The notes under the pieces were generated by a model, which was not told the DNA's origin, did no database searches, and worked only from the letters and a program-made list of their open reading frames with translations. A stretch of DNA of 64,000 nucleotides from AP-15 sp963777435 (GTDB lineage: Bacteria; Pseudomonadota; Alphaproteobacteria; ATCC43930; CGMCC-115725), in NCBI GenBank assembly GCA_963777435.1, contig CAVZQT010000004.1, positions 310,001-374,000 of the forward strand, read 5' to 3'. Positions 34,814 through 43,630 of this stretch are shown here, one piece after another. The position numbers and the translations under genes are program-made. The first letter of the stretch is position 1. Each line of letters opens with the position of its first letter.

Positions 34814-36892
34814 GTGAGGAGAAGTGTCGGCTTCGCTGCTGTGCTCTTGGCAGCGGCGGTGCTCAGTCGCGCGAGCAGCGCGCAGACCGCGGCGCCGAGT
34901 AGTTACCCCCATCTCAACTTGTTTCTCCAGGTGCTGCGACCGGCGACAGCTGGGTTGACGCCACCGCTCTCGTCGACCAGGCTCGAACAGATTTTGCGCA
35001 TCCTGCCCGCGGTCAATGTCGGCCATGGCAGCGGGCCTGCCCTTTCGCAAAGCGCCGCTGGTGCTGCCGCACCCGCGCAAGACCCATCGATTTATGGATT
35101 CTGCTACGAAAGCTGCCGCACCGAGCGCGCTGAGGGCAGCTGCGGGACCGCCGCGTTCGGTGAAAATAGCCCGCCGCAGCAGCTCTGCGACCCGATCGAG
35201 GATACCGCCACCCTGCGGGCGATCATCGGCCCGCCACTCGGTACCGGTGTGAGCCCGTTTGTTGATGACAACACCGGCCCGGATGGGGCGCAGCCCGCCG
35301 GCTACACCTTTCTCGGCCAGTTTATCGACCACGACGTCACGCGAACAACGGCGGCGTTGTCGGCGTTGGGGGCGCTCGATCAAGCGGCGCAAAGCGATCC
35401 TTCGGTTCAAGCATCGCTCACCGCCGCCGGCGTGACTCCCAATTTATTGCGCCAAGCGATCGCCGATGCCGCCGCACCCGGCTCGGCGCTTAGCGCCAAT
35501 AGTGGCAAACTCGATCTCGACAGCGTCTACGGCGTACCAAATTTCTCGACATTGATCAGCATAAACGCGCTGTGGTTTGAACAGCAAAACGGCGTCTACA
35601 CCGGCCGTTTTGCGATGCGCGAAGTGGCCGCCCCGTCTGCCAGCGGTGCGGCGGGCGTCATCGACGGCTTTGATTACGAACGCACCGCCGCCGGAGCGGC
35701 GGAGATCCCGGACCCGCGCAATAGCGAGCACAAGATGCTCTCGCAATTGCAGAACCTGTTTGAACTGGCGCACAACGATTGCGTCGATCGCACGCTCGCC
35801 GGGGTCGCGGCGCCGAGCCAACCACAGACCGCCGCCGCCTTCGACGCGTGTCATAAAAAGGTGCTGTGGACCTACGAGACGATCGTCGCCACCGATTTCC
35901 TGCCCCGGATATCCGTCGAAGCGAGTTTGGAGCGGGTGGCGCCCGGATCGTTCCACGCCTATGACCGCGGTGCTACACCGAACTCGACCCTACCGAACCC
36001 GACCGGCATTCACACTTTTCTTTACGCCTGCGCGCCGGGGCTTGGGGCCAATGCGACGATCCGCATCCCGCACGAATTCGCGGTGGCCGCTTTCCGCCTC
36101 GGTCATTCCTTGGTACGCGACGATTATCAGCTGCACGACATCGTGCGTGACGCGTCTGGTAACATCCTGACCGGTCAGCCGCGGCCGATCTTCGCCGTCG
36201 CCAGCCAGCCCGAAACCGTCGGGCTTGTCGGCGACAACCCGCTGCAGCCGGGCGATGTCATCGATTGGAGATATTTTTTCGACTTTGGTGGTGGCACCGC
36301 ACAAGCAACCCGGCCGCTCGACACGTTGATCTCGGACAAGCTGTTCTCGCTGCCGATTGCGGCGCTTCCCCCCGGCCCCGCCTCCGACCGCCAGGACACG
36401 CCGTCCGAGCGCAATCTGCCGCGGCGCAACCTGCTGCGCGCAGCGGAGCCGACATCCGTATTGACCGGTGCGGTTGGTCTCGCAACCGGCGAAGAGACCG
36501 AGCGATACGCGCAATTGCGTATTCGCGACCTCCATGACTCGACGGCCGAGGTCAAATCTCTATTGGGAGCGCGCTTGGCGAGTGCCGGCTTTAAGCCCGA
36601 TGCCTTTGGGGGACGCACGCCGCTTTGGCTTTTTATCCTCGCCGAGGCCGAAGCCACACAAAAGAGCCAGCGGCTCGGCGAGCTCGGGAGCCATATCGTC
36701 GATGAATTCCTGCTCGGCTCGCTCCGCTGCGACATGGGCTCGGTGTTGTACGCAAAACCGGCCGACCTGTCTGGCTGGGGCCCGAGCGAAGCGGTCGCGC
36801 ACAACCGGCACTATTCGATGCCAGACCTGATCATTTATCTGCAGGCAAACGCGAAATTCGCCGGCCAGCCGGTCCGCCTTTACAATCACTAA
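34814..36892 (+). CDS. animal-type heme peroxidase, exported
   Basis: 692 aa from a GTG at 34814, chosen because AAGGA lies seven bases upstream and a signal peptide (RRSVGFAAVLLAAAVLSRASSAQ) follows directly; the longer frame starts at 34754. The peroxidase domain has the distal histidine in TFLGQFIDHDVTRTTAAL (His173) and the proximal-side AFRLGHSLVRDDYQL helix near residue 430, with LFELAHNDCVDR in between. Animal-heme-peroxidase (peroxinectin/MPO-type) proteins in bacteria are usually secreted and act on halides or phenolics. Convergent with an MFS gene, with 15 bases between. Confidence 0.87.
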   Translation: MRRSVGFAAVLLAAAVLSRASSAQTAAPSSYPHLNLFLQVLRPATAGLTPPLSSTRLEQILRILPAVNVGHGSGPALSQSAAGAAAPAQDPSIYGFCYESCRTERAEGSCGTAAFGENSPPQQLCDPIEDTATLRAIIGPPLGTGVSPFVDDNTGPDGAQPAGYTFLGQFIDHDVTRTTAALSALGALDQAAQSDPSVQASLTAAGVTPNLLRQAIADAAAPGSALSANSGKLDLDSVYGVPNFSTLISINALWFEQQNGVYTGRFAMREVAAPSASGAAGVIDGFDYERTAAGAAEIPDPRNSEHKMLSQLQNLFELAHNDCVDRTLAGVAAPSQPQTAAAFDACHKKVLWTYETIVATDFLPRISVEASLERVAPGSFHAYDRGATPNSTLPNPTGIHTFLYACAPGLGANATIRIPHEFAVAAFRLGHSLVRDDYQLHDIVRDASGNILTGQPRPIFAVASQPETVGLVGDNPLQPGDVIDWRYFFDFGGGTAQATRPLDTLISDKLFSLPIAALPPGPASDRQDTPSERNLPRRNLLRAAEPTSVLTGAVGLATGEETERYAQLRIRDLHDSTAEVKSLLGARLASAGFKPDAFGGRTPLWLFILAEAEATQKSQRLGELGSHIVDEFLLGSLRCDMGSVLYAKPADLSGWGPSEAVAHNRHYSMPDLIIYLQANAKFAGQPVRLYNH

Positions 36893-36906
36893 TCGATCGC
36901 CTGGCC

Positions 36907-38182
36907 TCATTCCGCCGGCGCCGGGAGCGGCAGGCCTTCTCGCCCGGAGCGCCCGATCAGCAAGACCAGAAATGCCGCGCCCATGCACATCAGGCCGGCA
37001 GCCATAAAGGCTTCGAGATAAGTGCCAAGCGCGGTCCGCAACGCACCGGCGGCGAAAGCAGCTATCGCCGCGCCCATTTGATGCGCCGCGGCAATCCAGC
37101 CAAACATGACCGGCCCGCGGGCGGCGCCAAAGATCTGCGCGGTCAGCCGCACCGTCGGCGGGATCGTCGCGATCCAATCGAGGCCGTAAAACACCGCGAA
37201 CACCGGCAACCCGTAAAATGACATGCCGAAAGCAAAAGGGAGATACATCAGCGACAACCCGCGCAGCCCGTAATACCAGGCGAGAAGACCGCGATTGCTC
37301 CAGCGGTCGCTTAACCAACCCGACATGGTGGTCCCGATCATATCGAAAACGCCCATCGCGGCGAGCAGGGTCGCCCCCTGCACTTCAGAGATGCCGTGAT
37401 CGACGCAGGCCGGGATCAAATGCGTGCCGATCAATCCGTTTGTCGAGGCGCCGCAAATAAAAAAGCTGCCGGCGAGCAGCCAGAAATCGCGTGAACGCAT
37501 CCCATCGCCAAGCGCGAAAAGCGCCGTCGCGACCGGGTTGCCGCGGCTGGATGCGGCAAGCGCCGCGCCGGGTTGGGCGCCATAGGGCGCAAGCCCGACA
37601 TCGCTCGGGACGATCGCGCATCAAAAATGCCACGAGCGGGATCAGCGCTGCCGCGACTGCGGCCACGGTCAACGAGGCGAATCGCCAGCCATGATTGACA
37701 GCCAGGCTCGCGAGTACCGGCAAAAAGATCAGCTGACCCGTCGCCGTGCTCGCGGTCAGCACGCCCATTACCAGACCCCGCCGCACCGCAAACCAACGTG
37801 CGGCAACAGTCGCGCCGAGCACCAGGCCGGTCGATCCGCTGCCGATACCAACGACCACACCCCACAGCAACACCAGTTGCCAGGGCCGGGTCATCAACGG
37901 GGTCAGCGCGACGCCAATCGCGATCAGCGCCAATGCCGTCATCATCGTGCGGCGCAGCCCGAAACGCTCCATGACCGCGGCGGCGAACGGGCCGATCAAC
38001 CCATAGAGAAAAATGTTGATCCCGACGGCCAGAGAGATCGTGCTGCGCGACCAGCCAAATTCGTTTTCGAGGGGCACGATCAGCACGCCGGGGGTCGCGC
38101 GCATCCCGGCTGCCCCAAGCAAAGTCAAAAAGGTGATCGCGGCGACCACCCAGGCGTAATGCAGCTTTGTCAGTCTTGCCAA
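36907..38182 (-). CDS. major facilitator superfamily transporter, one frame change
   Basis: 424 aa with about 12 transmembrane helices after removal of one base at about 37603. The N-terminal half (MARLTKLHYAWVVAAITFLTLLGAAGMRATPGVLIVPLENEFGWSRS in parts) has the ERFGLRRTM motif A loop; the C-terminal half resumes in another frame at MRSRDFWLLAGSFFICGAS and has GWLSDRWSNRG. It resembles the oxalate/formate antiporter-like or monocarboxylate transporter MFS group. Substrate unknown. It is divergent from a TetR gene with a palindromic operator in between, so it is probably controlled by that repressor. Confidence 0.85.
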
Positions 38183-38219
38183 CCCGCCGCGCTCCTGTTA
38201 TCAAGCGAGAGAATGTGAT

Positions 38220-38233
38220 AGACAGGTCTGTCT
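38220..38233. promoter_or_regulatory. TetR-type operator
   Basis: AGACAG-GT-CTGTCT, a perfect six-base inverted repeat with a two-base spacer, in the 52-base spacer between the MFS and TetR start codons. This is the usual size and place for a TetR-family autoregulatory operator. It abuts the TTG at 38235, so either the mRNA start lies upstream or a later start codon is used for the regulator. Confidence 0.7.
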
Positions 38234-38234
38234 C

Positions 38235-38852
38235 TTGTCAACAAGTACGGTGCGGGGCAGGAATGCGGAATTGATTGGGACCGACACTAAAAAGCCAGCG
38301 CGCGAGCGAATCCTCGAAGCAGCCTCCGAGATGTTTTATCGCGACGGCATTCGCGCGGTCGGCGTCGACGCGATTATCGCCCGCTCGGGCGTCGCCAAAA
38401 TGAGCCTTTACCGCAACTTTCCCTCGAAAGATGCGCTGGTTATCGCCTGGCTCGAAGACCGCAATCAAGCCTTCTGGCAACGCTGGGAATGCGCCGAGGC
38501 GAGCGCCACCGGCGATCCGCTGGCGCAACTGGATGCGATTTTGGAAATGGTGGCCGCCAGGGTCACCCACCCGCGCTGGCGCGGTTGCCCGTTCTTGAAC
38601 ACGGCCACCGAATTTCCCGAGGCTGATCATCCCGCGCGCGCCGTAATCCTGGCGAACAAGCGAGCGGTTTACGACCGGTTGCGCTCCCTCGGCGCGGCTG
38701 CGGGGGCTCGTGATCCCGACGTCTTGGCCGAGCAGTTACAATTGCTGATCGACGGCGCTTACGCAATCGGCCAGAGTCTCGGTACCGATGGCCCAGCCAG
38801 AACCGTCGCCAGCGCCGGCCGGGCATTGATCAAGGCGCAATTCGCGGCCTAA
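38235..38852 (+). CDS. TetR/AcrR family transcriptional regulator
   Basis: Up to 205 aa. The N-terminal HTH is clear: RERILEAASEMFYRDGIRAVGVDAIIARSGVAKMSLYRNFPSKDAL (parts; about 23-68), with a C-terminal ligand-binding domain rich in helices (RWRGCPFLNTATEFPEADHPAR, as in LmrA/YxaF-type regulators). The TTG at 38235 is the first in-frame start; a TTG at 38271 or other non-ATG codon may be used because the operator ends two bases before 38235. Probably represses itself and the divergent MFS gene. Confidence 0.85.
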   Translation: MSTSTVRGRNAELIGTDTKKPARERILEAASEMFYRDGIRAVGVDAIIARSGVAKMSLYRNFPSKDALVIAWLEDRNQAFWQRWECAEASATGDPLAQLDAILEMVAARVTHPRWRGCPFLNTATEFPEADHPARAVILANKRAVYDRLRSLGAAAGARDPDVLAEQLQLLIDGAYAIGQSLGTDGPARTVASAGRALIKAQFAA

Positions 38853-38910
38853 GCGGTTTCGTGCCGCAGGTGTCTTTTTCCGAAAGAACTACAATGGAGA
38901 GAGAGCGCCG

Positions 38911-39003
38911 ATGCCGCCGAGGGTTGGGTCGGATGAGGGGCGTCGCTCCAGCTTGAAAGCGTCGCTCGATTTCTGGCGTGAGGTGCAGTTGAGATGCGCC
39001 TAA
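38911..39003 (+). CDS. possible 30-aa peptide
   Basis: ATG at 38911 after GGAGAG in an otherwise empty 220-base spacer between the TetR and CMD genes. The product is MPPRVGSDEGRR... ending in REVQLRCA. There is no family to compare with, so this may be chance in GC-rich sequence. Confidence 0.15.
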   Translation: MPPRVGSDEGRRSSLKASLDFWREVQLRCA

Positions 39004-39076
39004 CGCCAGACGCATGCAGCCAGGACGGCGGAAAGGATGTATGAAGGGCTGACGCGAGCACACGGGAGCTATCGCG

Positions 39077-39628
39077 ATGGCGCGCCTGCCGTATCTCGAT
39101 AAATCGGATCTGTTGCCGGAACACCAGGATCTGCTGGCGCGCAACATCAACCTTTACCGCTTGCTGGCGCATAGCCCGCGTGCGGCGCGCAGCTTGAATA
39201 CGATGGCGCGGTACATTCGCGACGGCAGCCGGCTCGACCCGCGGCTACGGGAATTAGCCATTCTGCAGGTCGGTTATTTGGCTCGGTCGGCCTATGAATA
39301 CTCGCATCATATCCGGATCAGCCGCGACTTCGAAGTGTCCGACGACGACATTCGTGCTATCGCCGACGAAACCGCCGGCCGGCCGAGTTCTCTCGATCCG
39401 CTGGCACGGGCAGTGTTGCGAGCCGCCCGCGAGCTTACCGGCGAGCTCCAGGTTTCCGATCAGACATTCGCTGCATTGCGTCAGGGCCTTGATGACGAGC
39501 GGCTGACCGACCTCTTCATCACGATCGCCTACTACAATGGCCTCGTACGGCTGATAGCCGCGCTGCAGATCGACGTCGAGGACGAGTATCTCGCCTATCT
39601 CGACGAGTTTCCGTTGCCGAAGGCTTAA
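39077..39628 (+). CDS. carboxymuconolactone decarboxylase family protein
   Basis: 183 aa. The CMD fold is visible as RLRELAILQVGYLARSAYEYSHHIRIS (about 56-82) with the conserved Glu and His of YEYSHH but no CxxC pair, so it is of the PcaC-like type and not an AhpD-type peroxidase. The C-terminal part has the second helical repeat (DLFITIAYYNGLVRLIAALQID). Function may be lactone decarboxylation or a binding role. It shares strand with the TetR gene but is 224 bases away. Convergent with the XRE gene. Confidence 0.85.
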   Translation: MARLPYLDKSDLLPEHQDLLARNINLYRLLAHSPRAARSLNTMARYIRDGSRLDPRLRELAILQVGYLARSAYEYSHHIRISRDFEVSDDDIRAIADETAGRPSSLDPLARAVLRAARELTGELQVSDQTFAALRQGLDDERLTDLFITIAYYNGLVRLIAALQIDVEDEYLAYLDEFPLPKA

Positions 39629-39646
39629 GCGACCATCGGCCCGCGG

Positions 39647-40018
39647 TCACCGGCTCGCCAAGGCCCGGGCGAGTTGACTGACAGCTTCCTGATGCTTCTC
39701 GTTGCGGATTTCGGCGAAGTTGCGCGCGATCTCGAGCAGCATTCGCTGATGAGGCGTAATCTGCCGGGGACCTTCCTGGCCGATGCCTTCGTAAAAGTAA
39801 GTAATCGGTGCGCTTAGAGCGCGGGCGATCTCGAACAGCCTGCCGGCTGAAACTCGATTTATGCCGCGCTCGTACTTGTGCGCCTGTTGATAGGTCACGC
39901 CGATCATCTCGGCCAATTGCTGCTGGGTCAGCCCCAGCATAATACGCCGCTCCCGAATGCGGCCACCGACATGGTCGTCAATGACTGCGGTTGAGCGTCC
40001 TCTCTTTGGCTTTGCCAT
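39647..40018 (-). CDS. XRE-family helix-turn-helix regulator
   Basis: 123 aa. The HTH is GGRIRERRIMLGLTQQQLAEMIGVTYQQAHKYERGINRVSAGRLFEIARALSAP in parts (about 18-73). A C-terminal tail with IGQEGPRQITPHQRMLLEIARNF matches the widespread alphaproteobacterial XRE group with a short C-terminal helix. It has GGTGAAGG at a good distance from the ATG at 40018. Targets unknown; the 300-base upstream spacer is the natural place for its own control. Confidence 0.9.
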   Translation of the reverse strand: MAKPKRGRSTAVIDDHVGGRIRERRIMLGLTQQQLAEMIGVTYQQAHKYERGINRVSAGRLFEIARALSAPITYFYEGIGQEGPRQITPHQRMLLEIARNFAEIRNEKHQEAVSQLARALASR

Positions 40019-40318
40019 GCCTTCACCCGTGTCAATCTGCTCATACGCTGATCTTGGCCTACGCCGCCTATATCAACACGATAGCCAACTTTTCATTCCA
40101 GCGGCACACCCCAGCGGCCAAGTTTATCTGGTGGGGCCGACCGAAGTCTTTTCGGCCATCAACGAACGCGGCAGTCAGGCGTCCATTTAATCTCCAAATG
40201 GTGTTCGCTTACCCGGCCGACAAGGGCGGCCCCGAAACCCCGAAAGCAAAGCCAGCTCACCCCTTGTCCGGCTCGCCAATGAGGTAAAAGAAGGCGACGC
40301 ACGAAGGAGCCCAGCGAG
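40019..40318. other. intergenic spacer between xre and yoaK-like genes
   Basis: 300 bases with no convincing gene. It holds the divergent control regions of the XRE and YoaK-like genes. An AT-rich patch lies at about 40075-40100 and a TTGACA-like box (minus strand) 15 to 20 bases before the XRE start. AAGGAG precedes the GTG at 40319. No strong palindrome was found. Confidence 0.4.
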
Positions 40319-40975
40319 GTGACTACGACGGTTGGAGGTGACGGCGCAACAAAGGCGGAGCTTAGGCGCGGGCTGCTGCTGGCAGTGCTGCTGGCGAGCC
40401 TCGCCGGCATGGTGGATGTGATCGGCTTTATTCGTCTCGGAAATTTGTTTGTTTCGTTTATGAGCGGCAACAGCACGCAGTTGGCTCTCAATCTCGGTCG
40501 CGGCCACTTGGCTGAAGCCCTTCCGATCCTGGTTCTGATCGTGCTGTTTGTTGTCGGAGCGGCCGGCGGTCAGCTGCTCGCCCACTTCACCGGGCGCTGG
40601 CACCTAACGACCGTCCTCGCGGCGGTATCGGCGCTGCTAACGATCACGGCATTATTTGATACCGCGCCGATGCCGATGGTGCTTGCGATGGGCGCCTTAA
40701 ACGCGGCAATGCACCGCGCCGGCAACGTCCGGGTGAGTTTAACGTTTGTCACCGGCACTTTGGTCAGATTCGGCGAAGGTCTGGGCGATCTGTTGGTTGC
40801 AGGGCCGAAAGATTGGGGATGGGCCGAGCAAGCACTCCCCTGGCTGGGGATCACGTCCGGCGGCATCCTCGCCGGCGCGGTGCAGATGCGGTTCGGGGCG
40901 GCGGTCGACTGGATGCCAGTGGCGGCGGCGGTTGTGCTTTTCTTATGGTCGCTCTCTATCCCAGCCCCGGAGTAA
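40319..40975 (+). CDS. YoaK/DUF1275 family membrane protein
   Basis: 218 aa with about six transmembrane helices from a GTG, preceded by AAGGAG at eight bases. The DUF1275 signature is GMVDVIGFIRLGNLFVSFMSGNSTQLALNLG in parts (about 35-60), followed by LGRGHLAEALPILVLIVLFVVGAAGG and MALGALNAAMHRAGNV-like segments. Family function is unknown; some members are proposed transporters. Its 3' end overlaps that of the convergent COG0523 GTPase gene by 20 bases. Confidence 0.88.
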   Translation: MTTTVGGDGATKAELRRGLLLAVLLASLAGMVDVIGFIRLGNLFVSFMSGNSTQLALNLGRGHLAEALPILVLIVLFVVGAAGGQLLAHFTGRWHLTTVLAAVSALLTITALFDTAPMPMVLAMGALNAAMHRAGNVRVSLTFVTGTLVRFGEGLGDLLVAGPKDWGWAEQALPWLGITSGGILAGAVQMRFGAAVDWMPVAAAVVLFLWSLSIPAPE

Positions 40976-41918
40976 CCGACCGGACGAGACAGGCGGCGAG
41001 CTGTGCCTTCAACTCTTCGGGATTTAGATTTCGGCCGATCAGCACCAATCGGTTGTGCCCGCTCAGACCAGCAGGCGCTTCGTCAAGGGTGAAACGCCGG
41101 CCGACAAGGTGAAAGAGGTGCCGCCGGTCGCTGCCGTCGATCGTCAAAACGCCCTTTGCCCGGAATAGATTCGCCGGCAAGCGTTCGAGAAACGCCTGGA
41201 AACGGTCGGCGCAGAACGCCTGCTCGGTCGCGAACGCGACTGTCTCGAACGCATCCGCGGCAAGATGATCATGGCCGTGGTCGTCGAGCGGCTGATCAGC
41301 ATGCGCCGTCCCGATCCCGAGGATCAGCGGCAATGCCACCTCGGCGCGGGTGGCGGGAAGGATCCGCACAGTTTCGCCGATCGCAGTGCGGATTTCCGCT
41401 TCAAGCGCCTCGACCCGTTCACGATTTACAAGGTCGCATTTATTCAGCACGACAAAATCGGCATAGCGCAGTTGGTTGCGCGCCGCCTTGCTGTCCAACA
41501 GGTCGAGACTGAAGTTCTCGGCGTCGGCGAGCGCCACGATCCCATCGACGCGAACCGCATCGCGGAATTCGGAACGCAGAAAAGTCAGCATAACGGGGAG
41601 CGGATCGGCAATGCCGGTGGTCTCGACAATCAGCTGGTCGACCGATGGCTCGCGTTGCAGCACGCGAAAGATCCCGTCGATCAGATCGCTGTTGATCGAA
41701 CAGCAGATGCAGCCGTTCGCGAGCTCGACCATGTCATCGGTGGCGGCGATGATCAGATCGTTGTCGATCGCGATCTCACCAATCTCGTTGACCATGACCG
41801 CGATGCGAAGGCCGTTCTGCCGGCTCAGGATATGGTTGACGAGCGTGGTCTTCCCGCTGCCGAGAAAGCCGGTGATGATCGTCACCGGCAGGCGCGGTTC
41901 GACGCCTTCAAGCGCCAT
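40956..41918 (-). CDS. COG0523/CobW-like G3E GTPase, putative metallochaperone
   Basis: 320 aa from MALEGVEPRLPVTIITG; the longer frame to 42200 is a shadow of the next gene. Walker A is GFLGSGKTTL, the metal-binding CxCC is GCICCSI, switch motif IVETTGIADP, guanine specificity NKCDLV, and a His-rich DDHGHDH stretch precedes the C-terminal CobW_C domain. G3E proteins of this type deliver zinc, cobalt or iron to client enzymes. The MBL-fold gene 11 bases upstream is a plausible client. Confidence 0.9.
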   Translation of the reverse strand: MALEGVEPRLPVTIITGFLGSGKTTLVNHILSRQNGLRIAVMVNEIGEIAIDNDLIIAATDDMVELANGCICCSINSDLIDGIFRVLQREPSVDQLIVETTGIADPLPVMLTFLRSEFRDAVRVDGIVALADAENFSLDLLDSKAARNQLRYADFVVLNKCDLVNRERVEALEAEIRTAIGETVRILPATRAEVALPLILGIGTAHADQPLDDHGHDHLAADAFETVAFATEQAFCADRFQAFLERLPANLFRAKGVLTIDGSDRRHLFHLVGRRFTLDEAPAGLSGHNRLVLIGRNLNPEELKAQLAACLVRSVTPGLG

Positions 41919-41929
41919 CGGCAGCGACG

Positions 41930-42919
41930 TCAGGCGGCAAAGGTATAGGTGGTCCCGACCGCCGACTGGCTGACCGCATCGCCAAACGCGTTGGCAAGCG
42001 CATGCAACGCGCGCCAGCCGGTGCAGTGGCCGGTAATGATGTGCCGGATCGCAAAGGGCCGCAAACCTTCGACCGTATCGGGGATGATCCGTTCCATGAC
42101 CCCGCCGAGATGCAGGCCGCCCATCACGCAATGGATCGGGATTTCGGGAAACAGACGCCTGACTTCGGTGCAGACGTTGACGATGCCGGCGTGTGAGCAT
42201 GAGCTCAATACGATCAGCCCCAAATCCTCGACATGCGCCACCACCATGCGCTCGTCGAGCAATAGCGGATCGGGTTCCCAGGGGGCATTCCGACCGGTGC
42301 GGCTCAAATGATCGGTGCGGCCCTTTTCAAAGGCGCTCAGCCGTGGAATTTCGCCGCTGTAGTAGAAGTGATTGTCGAGCAGCAGGCGCGCGGCCGGGTC
42401 GTTGACGACCTCAGCGCCCCGAGCCGCCATTTCTTCGGGGGAGGGCACCTTGGCGGCCGGCACAATCGTTCCGCTGGCGAGCCTGACGGCCCGCTCGTTG
42501 AACATGCCGGGATTGACGTGCACGGTCGCCTTTCCGCCTTGCTCGTGGATCGCGTCCAAGGTCGCCGGAAGTGCGGCCATATGGTCCCAATGCCCGTGGC
42601 TGACCGCAATGCACTCGATCTCGCCCATTGCGATGCCGAGATTGGCGCAATTGCGAAGAAAGATCGCCCCTTCGGGACCGGTGTCGAACAGCATGGCGTG
42701 GCGCACGCCGGCGGCGGTCGATGTCAGCCGGCAGCCAAAACCGAGATTGGCGCATAGCAGCGCCTCGCCTGACAGCGTTTTGGCGCCGGCGCGGACGATG
42801 TTGGCGAATTCGGATACCGCGAACAACGTCTTCGATACGTAATTGTCGCTGACATCGTCGGTGACGATGTCGACCGTCAGCCGGTCGAGCGGGCGAGGCG
42901 CGCCGCTGACATCATTCAT
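41930..42919 (-). CDS. MBL-fold hydrolase, dihydropteroate/RFA-P-synthase-like
   Basis: 329-aa metallo-beta-lactamase-fold protein. The metal motif is VSHGHWDHM (about 109-117), with FDTGPEG before it, SSCSHAGIVN (about 240-249) and MGGLHLGG and TGHCTGW near the end. The SHGHWDHMAALP and CSHAGIVN pair is typical of the branch containing the methanopterin enzyme RFA-P synthase homologues; bacterial function is unknown. Its 3' end is 11 bases from the COG0523 GTPase gene, suggesting metal delivery to it. Confidence 0.82.
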   Translation of the reverse strand: MNDVSGAPRPLDRLTVDIVTDDVSDNYVSKTLFAVSEFANIVRAGAKTLSGEALLCANLGFGCRLTSTAAGVRHAMLFDTGPEGAIFLRNCANLGIAMGEIECIAVSHGHWDHMAALPATLDAIHEQGGKATVHVNPGMFNERAVRLASGTIVPAAKVPSPEEMAARGAEVVNDPAARLLLDNHFYYSGEIPRLSAFEKGRTDHLSRTGRNAPWEPDPLLLDERMVVAHVEDLGLIVLSSCSHAGIVNVCTEVRRLFPEIPIHCVMGGLHLGGVMERIIPDTVEGLRPFAIRHIITGHCTGWRALHALANAFGDAVSQSAVGTTYTFAA

Positions 42920-43066
42920 TGCTTGCCTGTAAACGACTAAATTCCGAACGCATCATCTCTGTTCCGCGCGCGAATTCAATACTATGCCACTGATCCCGAA
43001 GCCTTGACGATTTTCTGACTGAGAGGCTGCAACCTGCCCCGGTGAAGGTCTGCGGGGCAGTCGATC

Positions 43067-43300
43067 ATGAACAAGGTTCTGTTTTTGTTGGCGGCCGCGG
43101 TCTCGCTCTCGGCCTGCGGTGTCGCTATGCGGATGAATGCCCATAGCGACATGGAAGGTTCAAAAGCCGCCTACAAAACCTGTCTGGCAGAAAATCCGCA
43201 ACGGGTCTCCGCCTGCGACGCTTTGCGACTGTCGTACGAAGCCGACCTCAAAGCCTACCAGGCAACAGGCGGCGGGATATTATCCAGCCGTGAACCGTAG
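43067..43300 (+). CDS. small lipoprotein
   Basis: 77 aa with signal peptide and lipobox LSAC (Cys17). The short mature part has two more cysteines (TCLAEN, SACDAL), which could pair in the periplasm, then a helical YEADLKAYQATGG. Family unknown; similar small lipoproteins are common in Alphaproteobacteria. A hairpin CTGCCCC...GGGGCAG lies just before the ATG, close to the ribosome binding site, so translation may be structured. Alone on its strand between an MBL gene and the SAM riboswitch. Confidence 0.75.
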   Translation: MNKVLFLLAAAVSLSACGVAMRMNAHSDMEGSKAAYKTCLAENPQRVSACDALRLSYEADLKAYQATGGGILSSREP

Positions 43301-43489
43301 AAGACGCAGCCGATCCGGCGGATGACCTCCAGTTACCCGGCGTTGGCCACTGGCTGCTGGAACCTAAGCAGAGGCTCGAGAGAATGGAATTGATCGAATC
43401 ATAAGCGATCCCACCTGACGCGCTTCAAAAGAATACCCGTAGTGATCGGGGCTTGACGAAGCGCCGAGTGCTAGGTAGGAACCAGGGGT

Positions 43490-43541
43490 CGTGGTGATTT
43501 GAGCCGGCCGGCTTGCGCCCACGTTAAAAAGCGCTAAAAGG
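43490..43541 (+). ncRNA. SAM-II riboswitch (metA element)
   Basis: The consensus of SAM-II is met closely: CGTGG (43490-43494) pairs with CCACG (43519-43523) as P1, TGATTTG follows P1 directly, CCGGCTTGC leads into the P1 3' strand, then TTAAAAA and GCTAAAAGG give the pseudoknot end. SAM-II binds S-adenosylmethionine and represses methionine-biosynthesis genes in Alphaproteobacteria. The next gene, 90 bases on, is metZ, the expected target. Confidence 0.9.
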
Positions 43542-43558
43542 TCGGGTGTTCGAAGGAG

Positions 43559-43587
43559 CCCTGGCCCGCTCGGGACTGGGGTTTTTT
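43559..43587 (+). terminator. possible intrinsic terminator between riboswitch and metZ
   Basis: An imperfect stem (CCC 43559-43561 and CCCG 43565-43568 against CGGG 43571-43574 and GGG 43578-43580, with a two-base loop) is followed by T6 at 43582-43587. It lies 18 bases after the SAM-II aptamer. The mismatch at the middle makes the stem weak; many SAM-II switches act at translation, so this may be only a helper structure. Confidence 0.4.
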
Positions 43588-43630
43588 GTTGCCCGGGGCT
43601 CGTCGCTGGCTCGACTGGAGAAAGTTGCCG

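Noticed and set aside
39077..39628. AhpD-type peroxidase for the CMD-family gene
   Set aside because: The CxxC pair needed for AhpD activity is absent; only the Glu and His residues of the CMD fold are present.
41919..42200. N-terminal extension of the COG0523 GTPase by 94 codons
   Set aside because: It lies inside the MBL-fold gene in another frame and lacks family similarity; MALEGVEPRLPV starts just before Walker A as expected.
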